Part shown: piece after piece, positions 16,841-25,703 of the stretch
Layout of the letters: the number at the start of each line of letters is the position of its first letter
How positions within the stretch are numbered: position 1 is the stretch's first letter
The notes under the pieces: generated by a model
Databases searched by the model: none
What the model saw: only the letters and a program-made list of their open reading frames with translations
What the model was told of the DNA's origin: nothing
Translations under genes and position numbers: made by a program
NCBI GenBank assembly: GCA_021203145.1
Contig: JAJQBS010000123.1
Span: 1-39,613 of the forward strand
Length of the DNA: 39,613 nt
Origin: Lachnospiraceae bacterium
Lineage (GTDB): Bacteria > Bacillota > Clostridia > Lachnospirales > Lachnospiraceae
Reading direction: 5' to 3'

Positions 16841-19375
16841 ATGAGTATCACAAAGCTTGTAATTGATCAGAAAAAATACGGTTGGGATTCGGGAGGCTGT
16901 CTGATACTGGAAGGCTGGAAGGCGGTTGATTCAGAAGAGCAGACGGATTTTCAGGTTATGGATGAAAATGGGGCTGCCTTAGCGGCGAAATATGAGATTC
17001 GTCCGCGGCCGGATGTTGCCCGCCGCTATCCGAAGTACGCTCATCAGCAGGACCAACTGGGCTTTCGGCTTGTGGTTCCGAAGATAGAGCCTTTTTTTAC
17101 GGAGCATCAAAGACTGACGGTTCTTCTGACTTCTGCCGGCCAGAGCAGGACAGTTTTCAGTAAAACTGCGGAAGAAATGAAAAGAGACTACTATGAAACA
17201 TCAATCCGCTACTTTTTTGATGTGTGTGGTTGTCTGGAAGGAATGATTACGTTTCAGGGGTGGATTGTGGATATCACCGGAGAATGTTTTCCGCAGATCA
17301 CGGATGAAGACGGGAACGCTCTCCCTGTGCAGCCGGAACGCAGCATCCGAAGAGACCTGGTGGACGCGCTGGAGCTGGACAGGGAGCGGTATGAGGATCA
17401 TGCCTGGGGATTTTCTTTTACCATGCCTCTTGCGGATGTTCGGGGATCCGGATTACTTTTTCAGATGAAGAACCCCTATACAGAAAAGAAGCTTCATTTT
17501 TCGCTCAACAGACTCAAATGGATGAGTACCAGAGCCGGAAAATTTCAGACGCTTCTGACCAGAATGACGCCGGGGAGAATCCAGAATGAAATCCGGGAGT
17601 TCGGCGCGATGGGATTCGTAACTCATATGCTTCACGCCGGGATGCTTTCTGATGTGCGCTATGAGACCTGGAGAAGAGAGCATAGCGCCAAAAAGGCGCA
17701 GCTGCGGCGGCAGAGAAAGGAACGGTTTTCCTATGAGCCGGTGTTCAGCTTTGTGATTCCGCTTTATAATACGCCGGAGCAATATCTGAAGGAGCTTCTG
17801 GACTCGATTCTTTCTCAGACCTATCAGCAGTTTGAGGTTTGCCTTGCCGACGGCAGCACCCGGCCGGATACCAGTGAGCTGGTTGCGAAAACGTATGGCG
17901 AAGAGGACAGGATCCGCCTGCAGCGGCTTAAGCGAAACGGAGGCATATCGGAAAATACGAATGCGGCTATTCGCATGGCGAAGGGCGAGTTTCTGGTATT
18001 TGCGGATCATGACGATTTTCTGGAACCGGACGCTCTTTACGAGCTGGTCAGGCTGCTGAATGAGAAGCCTGACCTGGATATTATTTACACCGACGAGGAT
18101 CTGACAGATGAGACGTCAAAGCATTTCTCTTCGCCCAGGTTTAAGCCGGATTTCAATCCGGACTTTCTGCGCAGTATCAATTATATCTGCCATCTGACTA
18201 TGGTGCGGAAAAGCCTGGCGTATGAGGCGGGACTTTTGCGGAAACAGTGCGACGGGGCACAGGATCATGATTTTCTGCTTCGCTGCATTGAACAAACAGA
18301 CCGGGTCGGACATATCCCGAAGGTGTTGTATCACTGGAGAGCGTACAGTGGCTCGACCGCTGGCAACCAGGACAGCAAGCAGTATGCCATCGACGCGGGA
18401 AAGCTGGCAGTGTCGGAGCATTATGTGCGGCTGGGCTATCAGGCAGATGTGGAATATACCGGCATCTTTATTCTGTACAAGATGATGCTGCGCCTGAAGG
18501 AAAATCCGCTGGTGACAATTCTGATACCAAATAAGGATATGCGGGAAACCCTGGATCAATGTATTCGTTCCATTTTTGAAAAGACGGATTACCCGAATTA
18601 CGAGATTCTGATTGTCGAAAACAACAGTGAAGAAGCGGATACCTTTGCATATTATGAAACCATGCAGCAGGAACATGAAAATTTTCGGGTCGTGACGTAT
18701 AAAGGTGCGTTCAATTATTCCGCGATCAATAATCTGGGAGTTCGTCATGCCCGCGGCGAGTACGTTCTGTTCCTTAATAATGATACGGAAGTGATTTCTC
18801 CCTTCTGGATCCGCGAAATGCTTGGCTTCTGTCAGAGGGAAGACACAGCGGCTGTCGGAGCAAAGCTCTGCTATCCAGACGACCAGGTGCAGCATGCGGG
18901 CGTCGTGATCGGTCTGGGGAACTTTGCAGGACACGTGCTGTCATCCTCGCCAAGACATGCGGACGGGTATTTTGGCAGATTGCGCGCCATTCAGGACATC
19001 AGCGCCGTGACGGCAGCATGCATGCTGGTAAAACGTCAGGTGTTTGAGGAGATCGGCGGGTTTGATGAGGACTTTGTGGTATCTCTGAATGATGTGGATT
19101 TATGCCTGAGAATGCGGGAAAAAGGCTATCTGATCGTGATGGATCCAAACGTGGAGCTTTATCATTATGAATCGAAATCCAGGGGCTACGAAAATACGCC
19201 TGAAAAGCAGGAACGATTTAAACAGGAGATTTTGCGGTTCCGGGAACGATGGAAAGAGCTGCTTGACCGGGGAGACCCCTATTACAGTCCGAATCTGACC
19301 ATCATGGATGGAAACTGTGGAATCCGGCAGAAAAATGAGGTTCCGGAAGTATGGAGGCAGCTGTTTGGAGAGTGA
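16841..19375 (+). CDS. glycosyltransferase with two GT2 domains and a beta-rich N-terminus
   Basis: The 844-residue protein starts at ATG 16841 (MSITKLVIDQ) behind AGGAG. Residues 1-290 are beta-rich and unfamiliar, possibly repeated (two GWxVD-type segments). The first GT2 domain begins FSFVIPLYNTPEQYL and has the metal/nucleotide motif ADHDDFLEPD. The second begins PLVTILIPNKDMRETLDQC and has LFLNNDTEVIS and ALNDVDLCLR-like SLNDVDLCLR. Such double enzymes make repeating units, often rhamnose-containing, on lipid carriers at the cytosolic face. No transmembrane segment is evident. It is a paralogue of the gene at 21195, which shares both GT2 domains but not the N-terminal domain. Confidence 0.88.
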   Translation: MSITKLVIDQKKYGWDSGGCLILEGWKAVDSEEQTDFQVMDENGAALAAKYEIRPRPDVARRYPKYAHQQDQLGFRLVVPKIEPFFTEHQRLTVLLTSAGQSRTVFSKTAEEMKRDYYETSIRYFFDVCGCLEGMITFQGWIVDITGECFPQITDEDGNALPVQPERSIRRDLVDALELDRERYEDHAWGFSFTMPLADVRGSGLLFQMKNPYTEKKLHFSLNRLKWMSTRAGKFQTLLTRMTPGRIQNEIREFGAMGFVTHMLHAGMLSDVRYETWRREHSAKKAQLRRQRKERFSYEPVFSFVIPLYNTPEQYLKELLDSILSQTYQQFEVCLADGSTRPDTSELVAKTYGEEDRIRLQRLKRNGGISENTNAAIRMAKGEFLVFADHDDFLEPDALYELVRLLNEKPDLDIIYTDEDLTDETSKHFSSPRFKPDFNPDFLRSINYICHLTMVRKSLAYEAGLLRKQCDGAQDHDFLLRCIEQTDRVGHIPKVLYHWRAYSGSTAGNQDSKQYAIDAGKLAVSEHYVRLGYQADVEYTGIFILYKMMLRLKENPLVTILIPNKDMRETLDQCIRSIFEKTDYPNYEILIVENNSEEADTFAYYETMQQEHENFRVVTYKGAFNYSAINNLGVRHARGEYVLFLNNDTEVISPFWIREMLGFCQREDTAAVGAKLCYPDDQVQHAGVVIGLGNFAGHVLSSSPRHADGYFGRLRAIQDISAVTAACMLVKRQVFEEIGGFDEDFVVSLNDVDLCLRMREKGYLIVMDPNVELYHYESKSRGYENTPEKQERFKQEILRFRERWKELLDRGDPYYSPNLTIMDGNCGIRQKNEVPEVWRQLFGE

Positions 19376-19412
19376 TCTCCAATAATGAAGATTTGTAACT
19401 ATTCAGGACAGT

Positions 19413-19433
19413 ACCTCGCACTTGCTGCGAGGT
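19413..19433. repeat. hairpin between glycosyltransferase and AAA gene
   Basis: ACCTCGCA (19413-19420) pairs with TGCGAGGT (19426-19433) around CTTGC. There is no T-run, so it is a weak terminator at best. A/T-rich TATAGTATATAG follows and could hold a -10 box. Confidence 0.45.
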
Positions 19434-19540
19434 ATGTACGAGAGTATAGTATATAGCATGCGAAGACTTTTGTGATCACAGGCATTTTCCCGGAATGGTT
19501 TGCTCCTTATTATGTAGAGGAGCGCGAAAGGAGGCATCAA

Positions 19541-21133
19541 ATGGGATTATATTTAAACCCTGGCTATGATGGCTTTGAAGACATCAGAAGAGATATTTAT
19601 GTAGATAAAACAGGGCTGATCTCGTTTATGAACAGCCTGATCGGCAAACCTAAGCCTCTGGTTTGCTTTAGCCGTCCGAGGCGGTTTGGAAAGACCTTTG
19701 CCGCTGATATGCTTTGCGCGTATTACGATAAAACCTGTGATTCCCGGTTCCTGTTTGACGATCTGGAGGTAGCCGGTTCTGATGACTATGAAACCCATAT
19801 CAATCAATACAATGTTATTTCTTTTGATATGACCGGGTTCATAGCGGATTCGCAGGATCATGGAACAAACGTTCTGAAAGAGATGCAGAGCGCTCTTCTG
19901 GAGGAAATCCGGGAAGCATTTCCAGGCTGCGTGGATGAGAAGGAGACCAGTCTCGGCAAGGCTTTGTATGCGGTCGTATCCAGAGGCAACTCGAAGTTTG
20001 TTTTCGTGATTGATGAATGGGATGCGTTATTTCGGGAGTTTAAGGATGATGAGCAGCTGCAGAAGAACTATATTTTATTCCTGAGAGGGCTGTTTAAGAA
20101 TAAGGATCGTACAAAAAAAATCATTGCGGCGGCATACATGACCGGAATCCTTCCGGTAAAAAAGTACGGGACGGAATCTGCCCTGTCTGACTTTAAGGAA
20201 TATACAATGGCAGCACCGGAACTTCTGGAAGAGTATGTAGGCTTTACAGAGCAGGAGGTGCAGAAGCTCTGCGCAGAGTACGGCATACGCTTTGAAGATT
20301 TGAGTGCCTGGTATGATGGATATGCTTTCCAGGATCTGGGACATGTATATAATCCAAATTCGGTGATGCAGGTGCTTCATAATAAAATTATCAGAAATTA
20401 CTGGAGCCAGACCGGAACATTCGAGAGCCTGAAAAGGTATATCGATGAGAATTTTGACGGCCTGAAGGATGCGATTGTGCTGATGCTTGGCGGGCAGCGT
20501 GTGAAGGTTGACATCGGCACGTTTCAGAATGACATTACTTCCTTTGGCAACAAGGATGACGTATTGACGCTGCTGATTCATCTTGGATATCTGGCCTATG
20601 ACCAGTCAAAGGAAGAGGTGTACATTCCGAACCGGGAGGTAGAAGAAGTCTTTCGCTCGGCGACAAAGGGAGGGAAATGGAAAGCGGTGGAGCAGGCGAT
20701 CGAACGGGCAGAGGATCTTTTGGAAGCGACCATTCGCCGCGACAGTGACGCGGTGGCCAACGCGCTGGAGCTTGTTCATGCGGAATGCACCTCTGTATTA
20801 AAATATAACGATGAAAATTCGCTTGCATGCGCGATCTATATCGCATACTATACAGCCAGGAATCATTATCTGATTATCAGAGAATTACCCGCCGGAAAAG
20901 GCTTTGCGGACTATGCATTTATCCCTCGCAGGGGTTCAGACAAGCCGGCTATGATTGTAGAATTAAAATATGACAAGAATGCAGACACGGCGATTAATCA
21001 GATCCATGATAATCGGTATGACGGGGCTTTGAAGGACAGTTTTGGAAATCTTTTGCTGGTAGGAATCAGCTACGATAAAAAGTCAAAAGGCAGGACATCA
21101 AAAACACACAGCTGCGTGATAGAACAGGCGTGA
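19541..21133 (+). CDS. AAA-ATPase-like protein with C-terminal PD-(D/E)XK nuclease-type domain
   Basis: The 530-residue product, from ATG 19541 with AAAGGAGG upstream, belongs to the AAA-ATPase-like/DUF1703 group that is abundant in Lachnospiraceae and Bacteroidetes. It opens LYLNPGYDGFEDIRRDIYVDKT, has the P-loop variant FSRPRRFGKTFAADML and Walker B FVFVIDEWDAL. The C-terminal domain has AFIPRR, then MIVELKYDKNADTAINQI, matching the E-x-K core of PD-(D/E)XK nucleases (PDDEXK_9 type). The biological role is not established; DNA-linked and defence or mobile functions have been suggested for such domain pairs. It has nothing to do with polysaccharide synthesis and separates two paralogous glycosyltransferase genes, so it looks like an inserted cargo gene. 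Confidence 0.9.
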   Translation: MGLYLNPGYDGFEDIRRDIYVDKTGLISFMNSLIGKPKPLVCFSRPRRFGKTFAADMLCAYYDKTCDSRFLFDDLEVAGSDDYETHINQYNVISFDMTGFIADSQDHGTNVLKEMQSALLEEIREAFPGCVDEKETSLGKALYAVVSRGNSKFVFVIDEWDALFREFKDDEQLQKNYILFLRGLFKNKDRTKKIIAAAYMTGILPVKKYGTESALSDFKEYTMAAPELLEEYVGFTEQEVQKLCAEYGIRFEDLSAWYDGYAFQDLGHVYNPNSVMQVLHNKIIRNYWSQTGTFESLKRYIDENFDGLKDAIVLMLGGQRVKVDIGTFQNDITSFGNKDDVLTLLIHLGYLAYDQSKEEVYIPNREVEEVFRSATKGGKWKAVEQAIERAEDLLEATIRRDSDAVANALELVHAECTSVLKYNDENSLACAIYIAYYTARNHYLIIRELPAGKGFADYAFIPRRGSDKPAMIVELKYDKNADTAINQIHDNRYDGALKDSFGNLLLVGISYDKKSKGRTSKTHSCVIEQA

Positions 21134-21190
21134 CGTGGAGCCGCGAAGTTATATGAAAATGCAGCTGTAAAAACGGAAAGGTAAACGGCG

Positions 21191-21206
21191 GGAGGTGACC
21201 ACGATT
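21191..21206 (+). promoter_or_regulatory. unusual translation start region: perfect Shine-Dalgarno before an AUU codon
   Basis: GGAGGTGA (21191-21198) is a near-perfect anti-16S match. The GTG it contains (21195) has no well-spaced ribosome site of its own. Five bases downstream lies ATT (21204), in the same frame, at a usual spacing for a start. Confidence 0.45.
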
Positions 21207-23042
21207 TCTGACAGCCAAATTGTAAGATTTTTCAGAAAGCTGAGCCCTTATATGATAAAAAAAGGGATCAAATATCTCCGCCATTTTGGCGCGAAGGAGT
21301 TTTTCATCCGCCTGAGCGACCGGATCGAGCCGGAGGAGGTGCCCTACGGCCCCTGGTATGAGCAGCATAAGGCGGGTGAGCAGGAGCTGGCGCGTCAGAG
21401 AAACCGGAAGTGGGCGCATCCGGTGCGGATCAGCATCGCGGTTCCGCTGTATCGGACGTCGCTGCCGTACCTGGAGCAGATGGTGGATTCGGTGAAGGCG
21501 CAGACGTATCCACACTGGGAGCTCTGCCTGGCAAACGGGAGCCCGGAGGATGAGGCACTTAAGAAGAGGATTGCCGCTTACGCGGCGGAGGATGAGAGGA
21601 TCCGTGTTTTAAACCTGCCGGGAAACCGGGGAATATCGGGTAACACGAACGCCGCGGTCGACATGGCATCGGGCGAGTATGTCGGGCTGCTGGATCATGA
21701 CGACATGCTCGCGCCAGACGCGCTTTATGAGGTAGCGTCGGCGATTGAGAAGTGGCCGCAAAAGACGGGAAGTGCTCACCCGGAGCTTCTCTATACGGAC
21801 GAGGACAAGGTTGAGGCGGACTTAAGCCGTCACTTTCAGCCGAACCTGAAGCCGGATTTCAACCCGGATCTGCTGCGGTCGAACAATTATATCTGTCATT
21901 TTCTGGTATTTTCCAGGGCACTTTATGAGCGGGTTGGCGGGTTTGACGACCGGTACGAGGGCGCGCAGGATCACGATTTTATTTTTCGTTGCACGGAGGC
22001 GGCGGACGGGATCTGCCATATTCCGCGCATCCTGTACCACTGGCGGGTTTCGGCCGCGTCCACCGCAGACAATCCCGCGAGTAAGGAATATGCCTACGAG
22101 TCCGGGGTGCGTGCCCTCGAGGCGCATCTTTCGCGCTGCGGATTGTCCGGGAAGGTGTCGCGCAAGAAGGATTTTGGCTGCTACCGGGTGAAATACCAGG
22201 TGCAGGGGGAGCCGCTTGTCTCGATCGTGATTCCAAATAAGGATGAAAAAGAGACACTTCAAAAATGTCTGACTTCTATTTTCGAGAAGACGATGTGGAA
22301 GAATTTTGAGATAATTATTGTTGAAAATAACAGCGAGACACAGGAAATTCGCAATTATTATCAAGAAATAGATGGACGAAACGGCGTTCATGTTGTATAT
22401 TGGGACAGGGAATTTAATTACTCCGCGATCAACAATTTTGGCATCCGCCACGCGAAGGGGGATTATATTCTCTGTATGAACAATGATATGGAGGTCATCT
22501 CGCCTGACTGGATGACGGAGCTGCTGGGGCACTGCCAGCGGGAAGGCACCGGGGTGGTGGGCGCCAGGCTGTATTATCCGGACGGCTCGATCCAGCACGC
22601 CGGGATTATTATCGGCATCGGCGGTATCGCCGGAAGTGTGTTTGTCGGGTTGAAGAGCGGCCATACCGGATATATGCACCGGGAATCCCTGCAGCAGGAT
22701 TTAAGCGCCGTGACGGCGGCCTGCATGATGATCAAAAGAGAGGCGTATGACGCGGCGGGTGGATTTGAAGAGCGCCTGGCGATCGCGTTTAATGATGTGG
22801 ATTTCTGCCTGAAGCTGCGCGAGGCGGGCTATCTTGTGGTCTATGACCCGTATGCGGAGCTTTATCACTATGAGTCGAAGACGCGGGGGCCGGAGGATAC
22901 CGAGGCGAAAGCCAGACGGTTCCAGGGCGAGATTGAGTACATGCGGACCAGGTGGATCCGGATATTGAAGGAAGGCGACCCCTATTATAATCCGAATCTG
23001 TCCTTAAGTAAGTGGAATTATTCGCTGCGCGCCCATTCCTGA
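21195..23042 (+). CDS. glycosyltransferase with two GT2 domains
   Basis: The product has up to 615 residues. The start is GTG 21195 or, judged by ribosome-site spacing, ATT 21204; the protein then reads ISDSQIVRFF. The first GT2 domain begins ISIAVPLYRTSLPYLEQM, with NRGISGNTNAAV and LLDHDDMLAPD. The second begins PLVSIVIPNKDEKETLQKC, with CMNNDMEVISPDW and AFNDVDFCLKLREAGY. It closely parallels the protein at 16841 across both domains (for example EGAQDHDF against DGAQDHDF and PDFNPD in both) but lacks that protein's N-terminal domain. It would extend the lipid-linked polysaccharide at the inner membrane face. G+C is visibly higher here than in the methyltransferase/kinase pair. Confidence 0.9.
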   Translation: MTTISDSQIVRFFRKLSPYMIKKGIKYLRHFGAKEFFIRLSDRIEPEEVPYGPWYEQHKAGEQELARQRNRKWAHPVRISIAVPLYRTSLPYLEQMVDSVKAQTYPHWELCLANGSPEDEALKKRIAAYAAEDERIRVLNLPGNRGISGNTNAAVDMASGEYVGLLDHDDMLAPDALYEVASAIEKWPQKTGSAHPELLYTDEDKVEADLSRHFQPNLKPDFNPDLLRSNNYICHFLVFSRALYERVGGFDDRYEGAQDHDFIFRCTEAADGICHIPRILYHWRVSAASTADNPASKEYAYESGVRALEAHLSRCGLSGKVSRKKDFGCYRVKYQVQGEPLVSIVIPNKDEKETLQKCLTSIFEKTMWKNFEIIIVENNSETQEIRNYYQEIDGRNGVHVVYWDREFNYSAINNFGIRHAKGDYILCMNNDMEVISPDWMTELLGHCQREGTGVVGARLYYPDGSIQHAGIIIGIGGIAGSVFVGLKSGHTGYMHRESLQQDLSAVTAACMMIKREAYDAAGGFEERLAIAFNDVDFCLKLREAGYLVVYDPYAELYHYESKTRGPEDTEAKARRFQGEIEYMRTRWIRILKEGDPYYNPNLSLSKWNYSLRAHS

Positions 23043-23121
23043 GCGGAAGGGATTGCTGCCTGACCCGGTATTTGATTTACACATGAATTAGCGATGAAAC
23101 ACGTTGACAGGAGCTTCAGAT

Positions 23122-24204
23122 ATGCAGATTGCGACAGTTGTGATACCGAATCTGAATGGGAAACAGTATCTCGGCCCATGCCTGGATTCCCTGACGCGAC
23201 AGAGCCGCCGGGATTTTTCGGTTATTCTGATTGATAACGGTTCACAGGACGGAAGCGCGGATTTCGTCAGCGCAAATTACCCGGAAGTGCAGATTCGCCG
23301 GTTTGACCGCAATGAAGGCTTCTGCCGCGCGGTGAATGATGGCATCCGCATGGCGGACACGCCGTATGTGATTCTCCTGAATAATGACACAGTATGTGAG
23401 GATACTTTTATAGAAGAGCTTGTGCGCGCGATGGACCATAGCTGGAACGGCGCCGGTCGGGAACATGCCGCACAGAACGGCGCTGATCGGAATCATGTTT
23501 TGCCCAACTGCGCCGGGCAAAGCTGCGTCCGTCAGGATTCAGCCTCTCCCGGGAGGTACACGAGCCCGAAGATTTTTTCCTGTGCAGCGAAGATGGTGCA
23601 GATGCGGGATCCTTCCCGGATGGACAACGCCGGAGATTTTTACTGTGCGCTTGGCTGGGCTTACGCGCTTGGCAAAGGCAAACCGGCCAGCCGGTATGAC
23701 CATGTGCGGGAGATTTTTTCCTCGTGTGCGGCAGCGGCGATTTACCGCAGGGAGGTATTTGACGAGATCGGGCTTTTTGACGAGACGCATTTCGCGTATC
23801 TGGAGGATACGGACGTCGCGTACCGTGCCAGGATTGCGGGCTATCGCAATCTCTATGTGCCATCGGCGGTCGTCCGCCATGTCGGCAGCGCGACGAGCGG
23901 CTCTTTGTATAATGAATTTAAAATACGCTATTCTTCGCGGAATAATGTTTATCTGATTTATAAAAACATGCCATGGGCGCAGATCATTTTGAATCTGCCC
24001 TTCCTTGTGGCCGGATTTCTGATAAAGATGATTTTTTTCGCGAAAAGGGGCTATCTGAGGGAGTATGTCCTGGGGCTGGGCGCGGGAGCCGCTCTTTGCC
24101 GGCGGGATAAAAAAGTGAGATTTCAGTGGAAAAACCTGGCGTCTTATATTCAGATTCAGCTGGAGCTGTGGGGAAATTTGTTCCGCAGACTTTCGGACAT
24201 GTGA
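23122..24204 (+). CDS. GT2 family glycosyltransferase with C-terminal membrane-associated segment
   Basis: The 360-residue protein starts at ATG 23122, 8 bases after AGGAG. A GT2 (rhamnosyltransferase-type) fold is shown by TVVIPNLNGKQYLGPCLDSL, LIDNGSQDGS, ILLNNDT and YLEDTDVAYRARIAGY. A hydrophobic stretch, IILNLPFLVAGFLIKMIFFA, lies near the end and may anchor it to the membrane. A 30-residue insertion after VRAMDHSW consists of three degenerate decapeptides (NGAGREHAAQ, NGADRNHVLP, NCAGQSCVRQ) encoded by a 30-bp tandem repeat. The insertion falls between the NNDT motif and the acceptor side, where family members have a short loop. Confidence 0.9.
   Translation: MQIATVVIPNLNGKQYLGPCLDSLTRQSRRDFSVILIDNGSQDGSADFVSANYPEVQIRRFDRNEGFCRAVNDGIRMADTPYVILLNNDTVCEDTFIEELVRAMDHSWNGAGREHAAQNGADRNHVLPNCAGQSCVRQDSASPGRYTSPKIFSCAAKMVQMRDPSRMDNAGDFYCALGWAYALGKGKPASRYDHVREIFSSCAAAAIYRREVFDEIGLFDETHFAYLEDTDVAYRARIAGYRNLYVPSAVVRHVGSATSGSLYNEFKIRYSSRNNVYLIYKNMPWAQIILNLPFLVAGFLIKMIFFAKRGYLREYVLGLGAGAALCRRDKKVRFQWKNLASYIQIQLELWGNLFRRLSDM
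23446..23535 (+). repeat. three 30-bp tandem repeats inside a glycosyltransferase gene
   Basis: Units 23446-23475, 23476-23505 and 23506-23535 all start AACGGCGC or AACTGCGC. They are diverged but stay in register and in frame. Confidence 0.7.
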
Positions 24205-24271
24205 GAAGTATGTGCAACTGAGAATGTGGGTATCTCGGGAGACGGAAACGGAAGAAGAGAGGCACTTTGTT

Positions 24272-25669
24272 TTGAAAGAGAACCAGAAATATTTGAACCG
24301 TCTCCAGGTCGTGCTGGACGCGATTGTGATGATCGTCTCGTACCTGTTCGGGTGGTACGTCATGATGACGTATACCAGAGTAAGCGGGGTTGGCGTCCTG
24401 CCGCCGGAAGTTTATCTCATGGCACTTGCCGCGATTGTGCCATTTTTTTTGCTGCTTTATTATGCGTTTAATCTTTATGTGTCGAACCGTCTGGAGGGAA
24501 GATGGCGCGAGGGCGGCAATATTCTGAAAGCCAATGCGGTGGGCGGCCTGACACTCATGGCTATCCTCTTTATGCTGCGCCAGATGGACGTCTCGCGTAT
24601 GCTTCTGAGCGTGTTTCTGGTGACGAACGTGATACTGACCGCGGTGGAACGCAATGTGGTGCGGATCATCCTGATGCGGGCGCGTACCCTGGGACTGAAC
24701 CAGAAATATATCCTCCTGGTAGGCTATAGCCATGCGGCGGAGGAATATATTGACCGCATTGTCGCGAATCCTCAGTGGGGCTACAAGGTGCTTGGAATTC
24801 TGAGCGATGATACGGAAGCGGGGACGCGCTACAAGGGAGTGGAGATTTTGGGGCAGATCGGCAGCCTGAACACGCTTTTGACTTATCATACTCCGGACGA
24901 GATCGCGATTACGGTCGGCCTGAATGAATATTATAAGCTGGAGCGCATTGTCGCGATGTGCGAAAAGTCCGGCGTTCACACAAAATTTATCCCTGATTAC
25001 AGCAATATTATTCCGACAAAACCTTATACGGAGGACATCCTGGGGCTCCCGGTGATTAATATCCGCCATGTCCCGCTTTCCAATGCTTTTAATGCCACCA
25101 TGAAGCGCTGTGTGGATATTGTCGGGTCGATCTTCTGCCTTATTTTATTTTCTCCGGTCATGCTGCTGACGGCGGTGCTGATTAAGACAACATCGAAGGG
25201 ACCGCTTATTTTTTCACAGGAACGTGTCGGCCGGCATAACAGACCTTTCCGGATGTATAAATTCCGCTCGATGGAGCAGCAGTCGGATGAGGATGAAAAA
25301 AAGGGATGGACGACGAGAAATGATCCGCGGGTGACCGGCATCGGGAAATTTATCCGAAAGACCAGTATTGACGAAATGCCACAGTTTTTTAACGTTTTAA
25401 AAGGGGACATGTCCCTGGTGGGACCCAGGCCGGAGCGGCCACAGTATGTGGAAAAGTTCCGGGAGGAGATCCCGCGCTATATGGTCAAGCACCAGGTGCG
25501 CCCCGGTATGACAGGGTGGGCGCAGGTACACGGTTATCGCGGCAATACTTCGATCCGGAAAAGGATTGATTATGATTTATATTATATCGAGAACTGGACG
25601 ATGAGCCTGGATTTAAAAATATTGCTTATGACAGTTTTTAAAGGGTTTGTAAATAAAAATGCATACTAA
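24272..25669 (+). CDS. undecaprenyl-phosphate sugar-1-phosphate transferase (WbaP/CpsE-like)
   Basis: This enzyme starts the chain by moving a sugar phosphate from a nucleotide sugar to undecaprenyl phosphate. I prefer TTG 24272 (protein KENQKYLNRLQVVLDAIV, the usual family opening), which has AAGAAGAGAGG upstream; GTG 24212 is the furthest in-frame start. From 24272 it has 465 residues. The order is four transmembrane helices, a CoA-binding-like cytosolic domain (ILLVGYSHAAEEYIDRI), a further hydrophobic re-entrant helix (CVDIVGSIFCLILFSPVMLL) and the phosphoglycosyltransferase core: RVGRHNRPFRMYKFRSM, KTSIDEMPQFFNVLKGDMSLVGPRPERP and RPGMTGWAQV. It is probably the initiating enzyme of the locus. 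Confidence 0.93.
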   Translation: MKENQKYLNRLQVVLDAIVMIVSYLFGWYVMMTYTRVSGVGVLPPEVYLMALAAIVPFFLLLYYAFNLYVSNRLEGRWREGGNILKANAVGGLTLMAILFMLRQMDVSRMLLSVFLVTNVILTAVERNVVRIILMRARTLGLNQKYILLVGYSHAAEEYIDRIVANPQWGYKVLGILSDDTEAGTRYKGVEILGQIGSLNTLLTYHTPDEIAITVGLNEYYKLERIVAMCEKSGVHTKFIPDYSNIIPTKPYTEDILGLPVINIRHVPLSNAFNATMKRCVDIVGSIFCLILFSPVMLLTAVLIKTTSKGPLIFSQERVGRHNRPFRMYKFRSMEQQSDEDEKKGWTTRNDPRVTGIGKFIRKTSIDEMPQFFNVLKGDMSLVGPRPERPQYVEKFREEIPRYMVKHQVRPGMTGWAQVHGYRGNTSIRKRIDYDLYYIENWTMSLDLKILLMTVFKGFVNKNAY

Positions 25670-25703
25670 TAGCAGGAAGATGTGGGAGAAAGGGAACACA
25701 ACT

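Noticed and set aside
19376..21194. AAA gene considered as part of an insertion sequence
   Set aside because: I found no terminal inverted repeats, target duplication or transposase next to it.
24212..24271. GTG 24212 as start of the sugar-phosphate transferase
   Set aside because: It lacks a ribosome site and the 20 added residues are not family-like; TTG 24272 has both.
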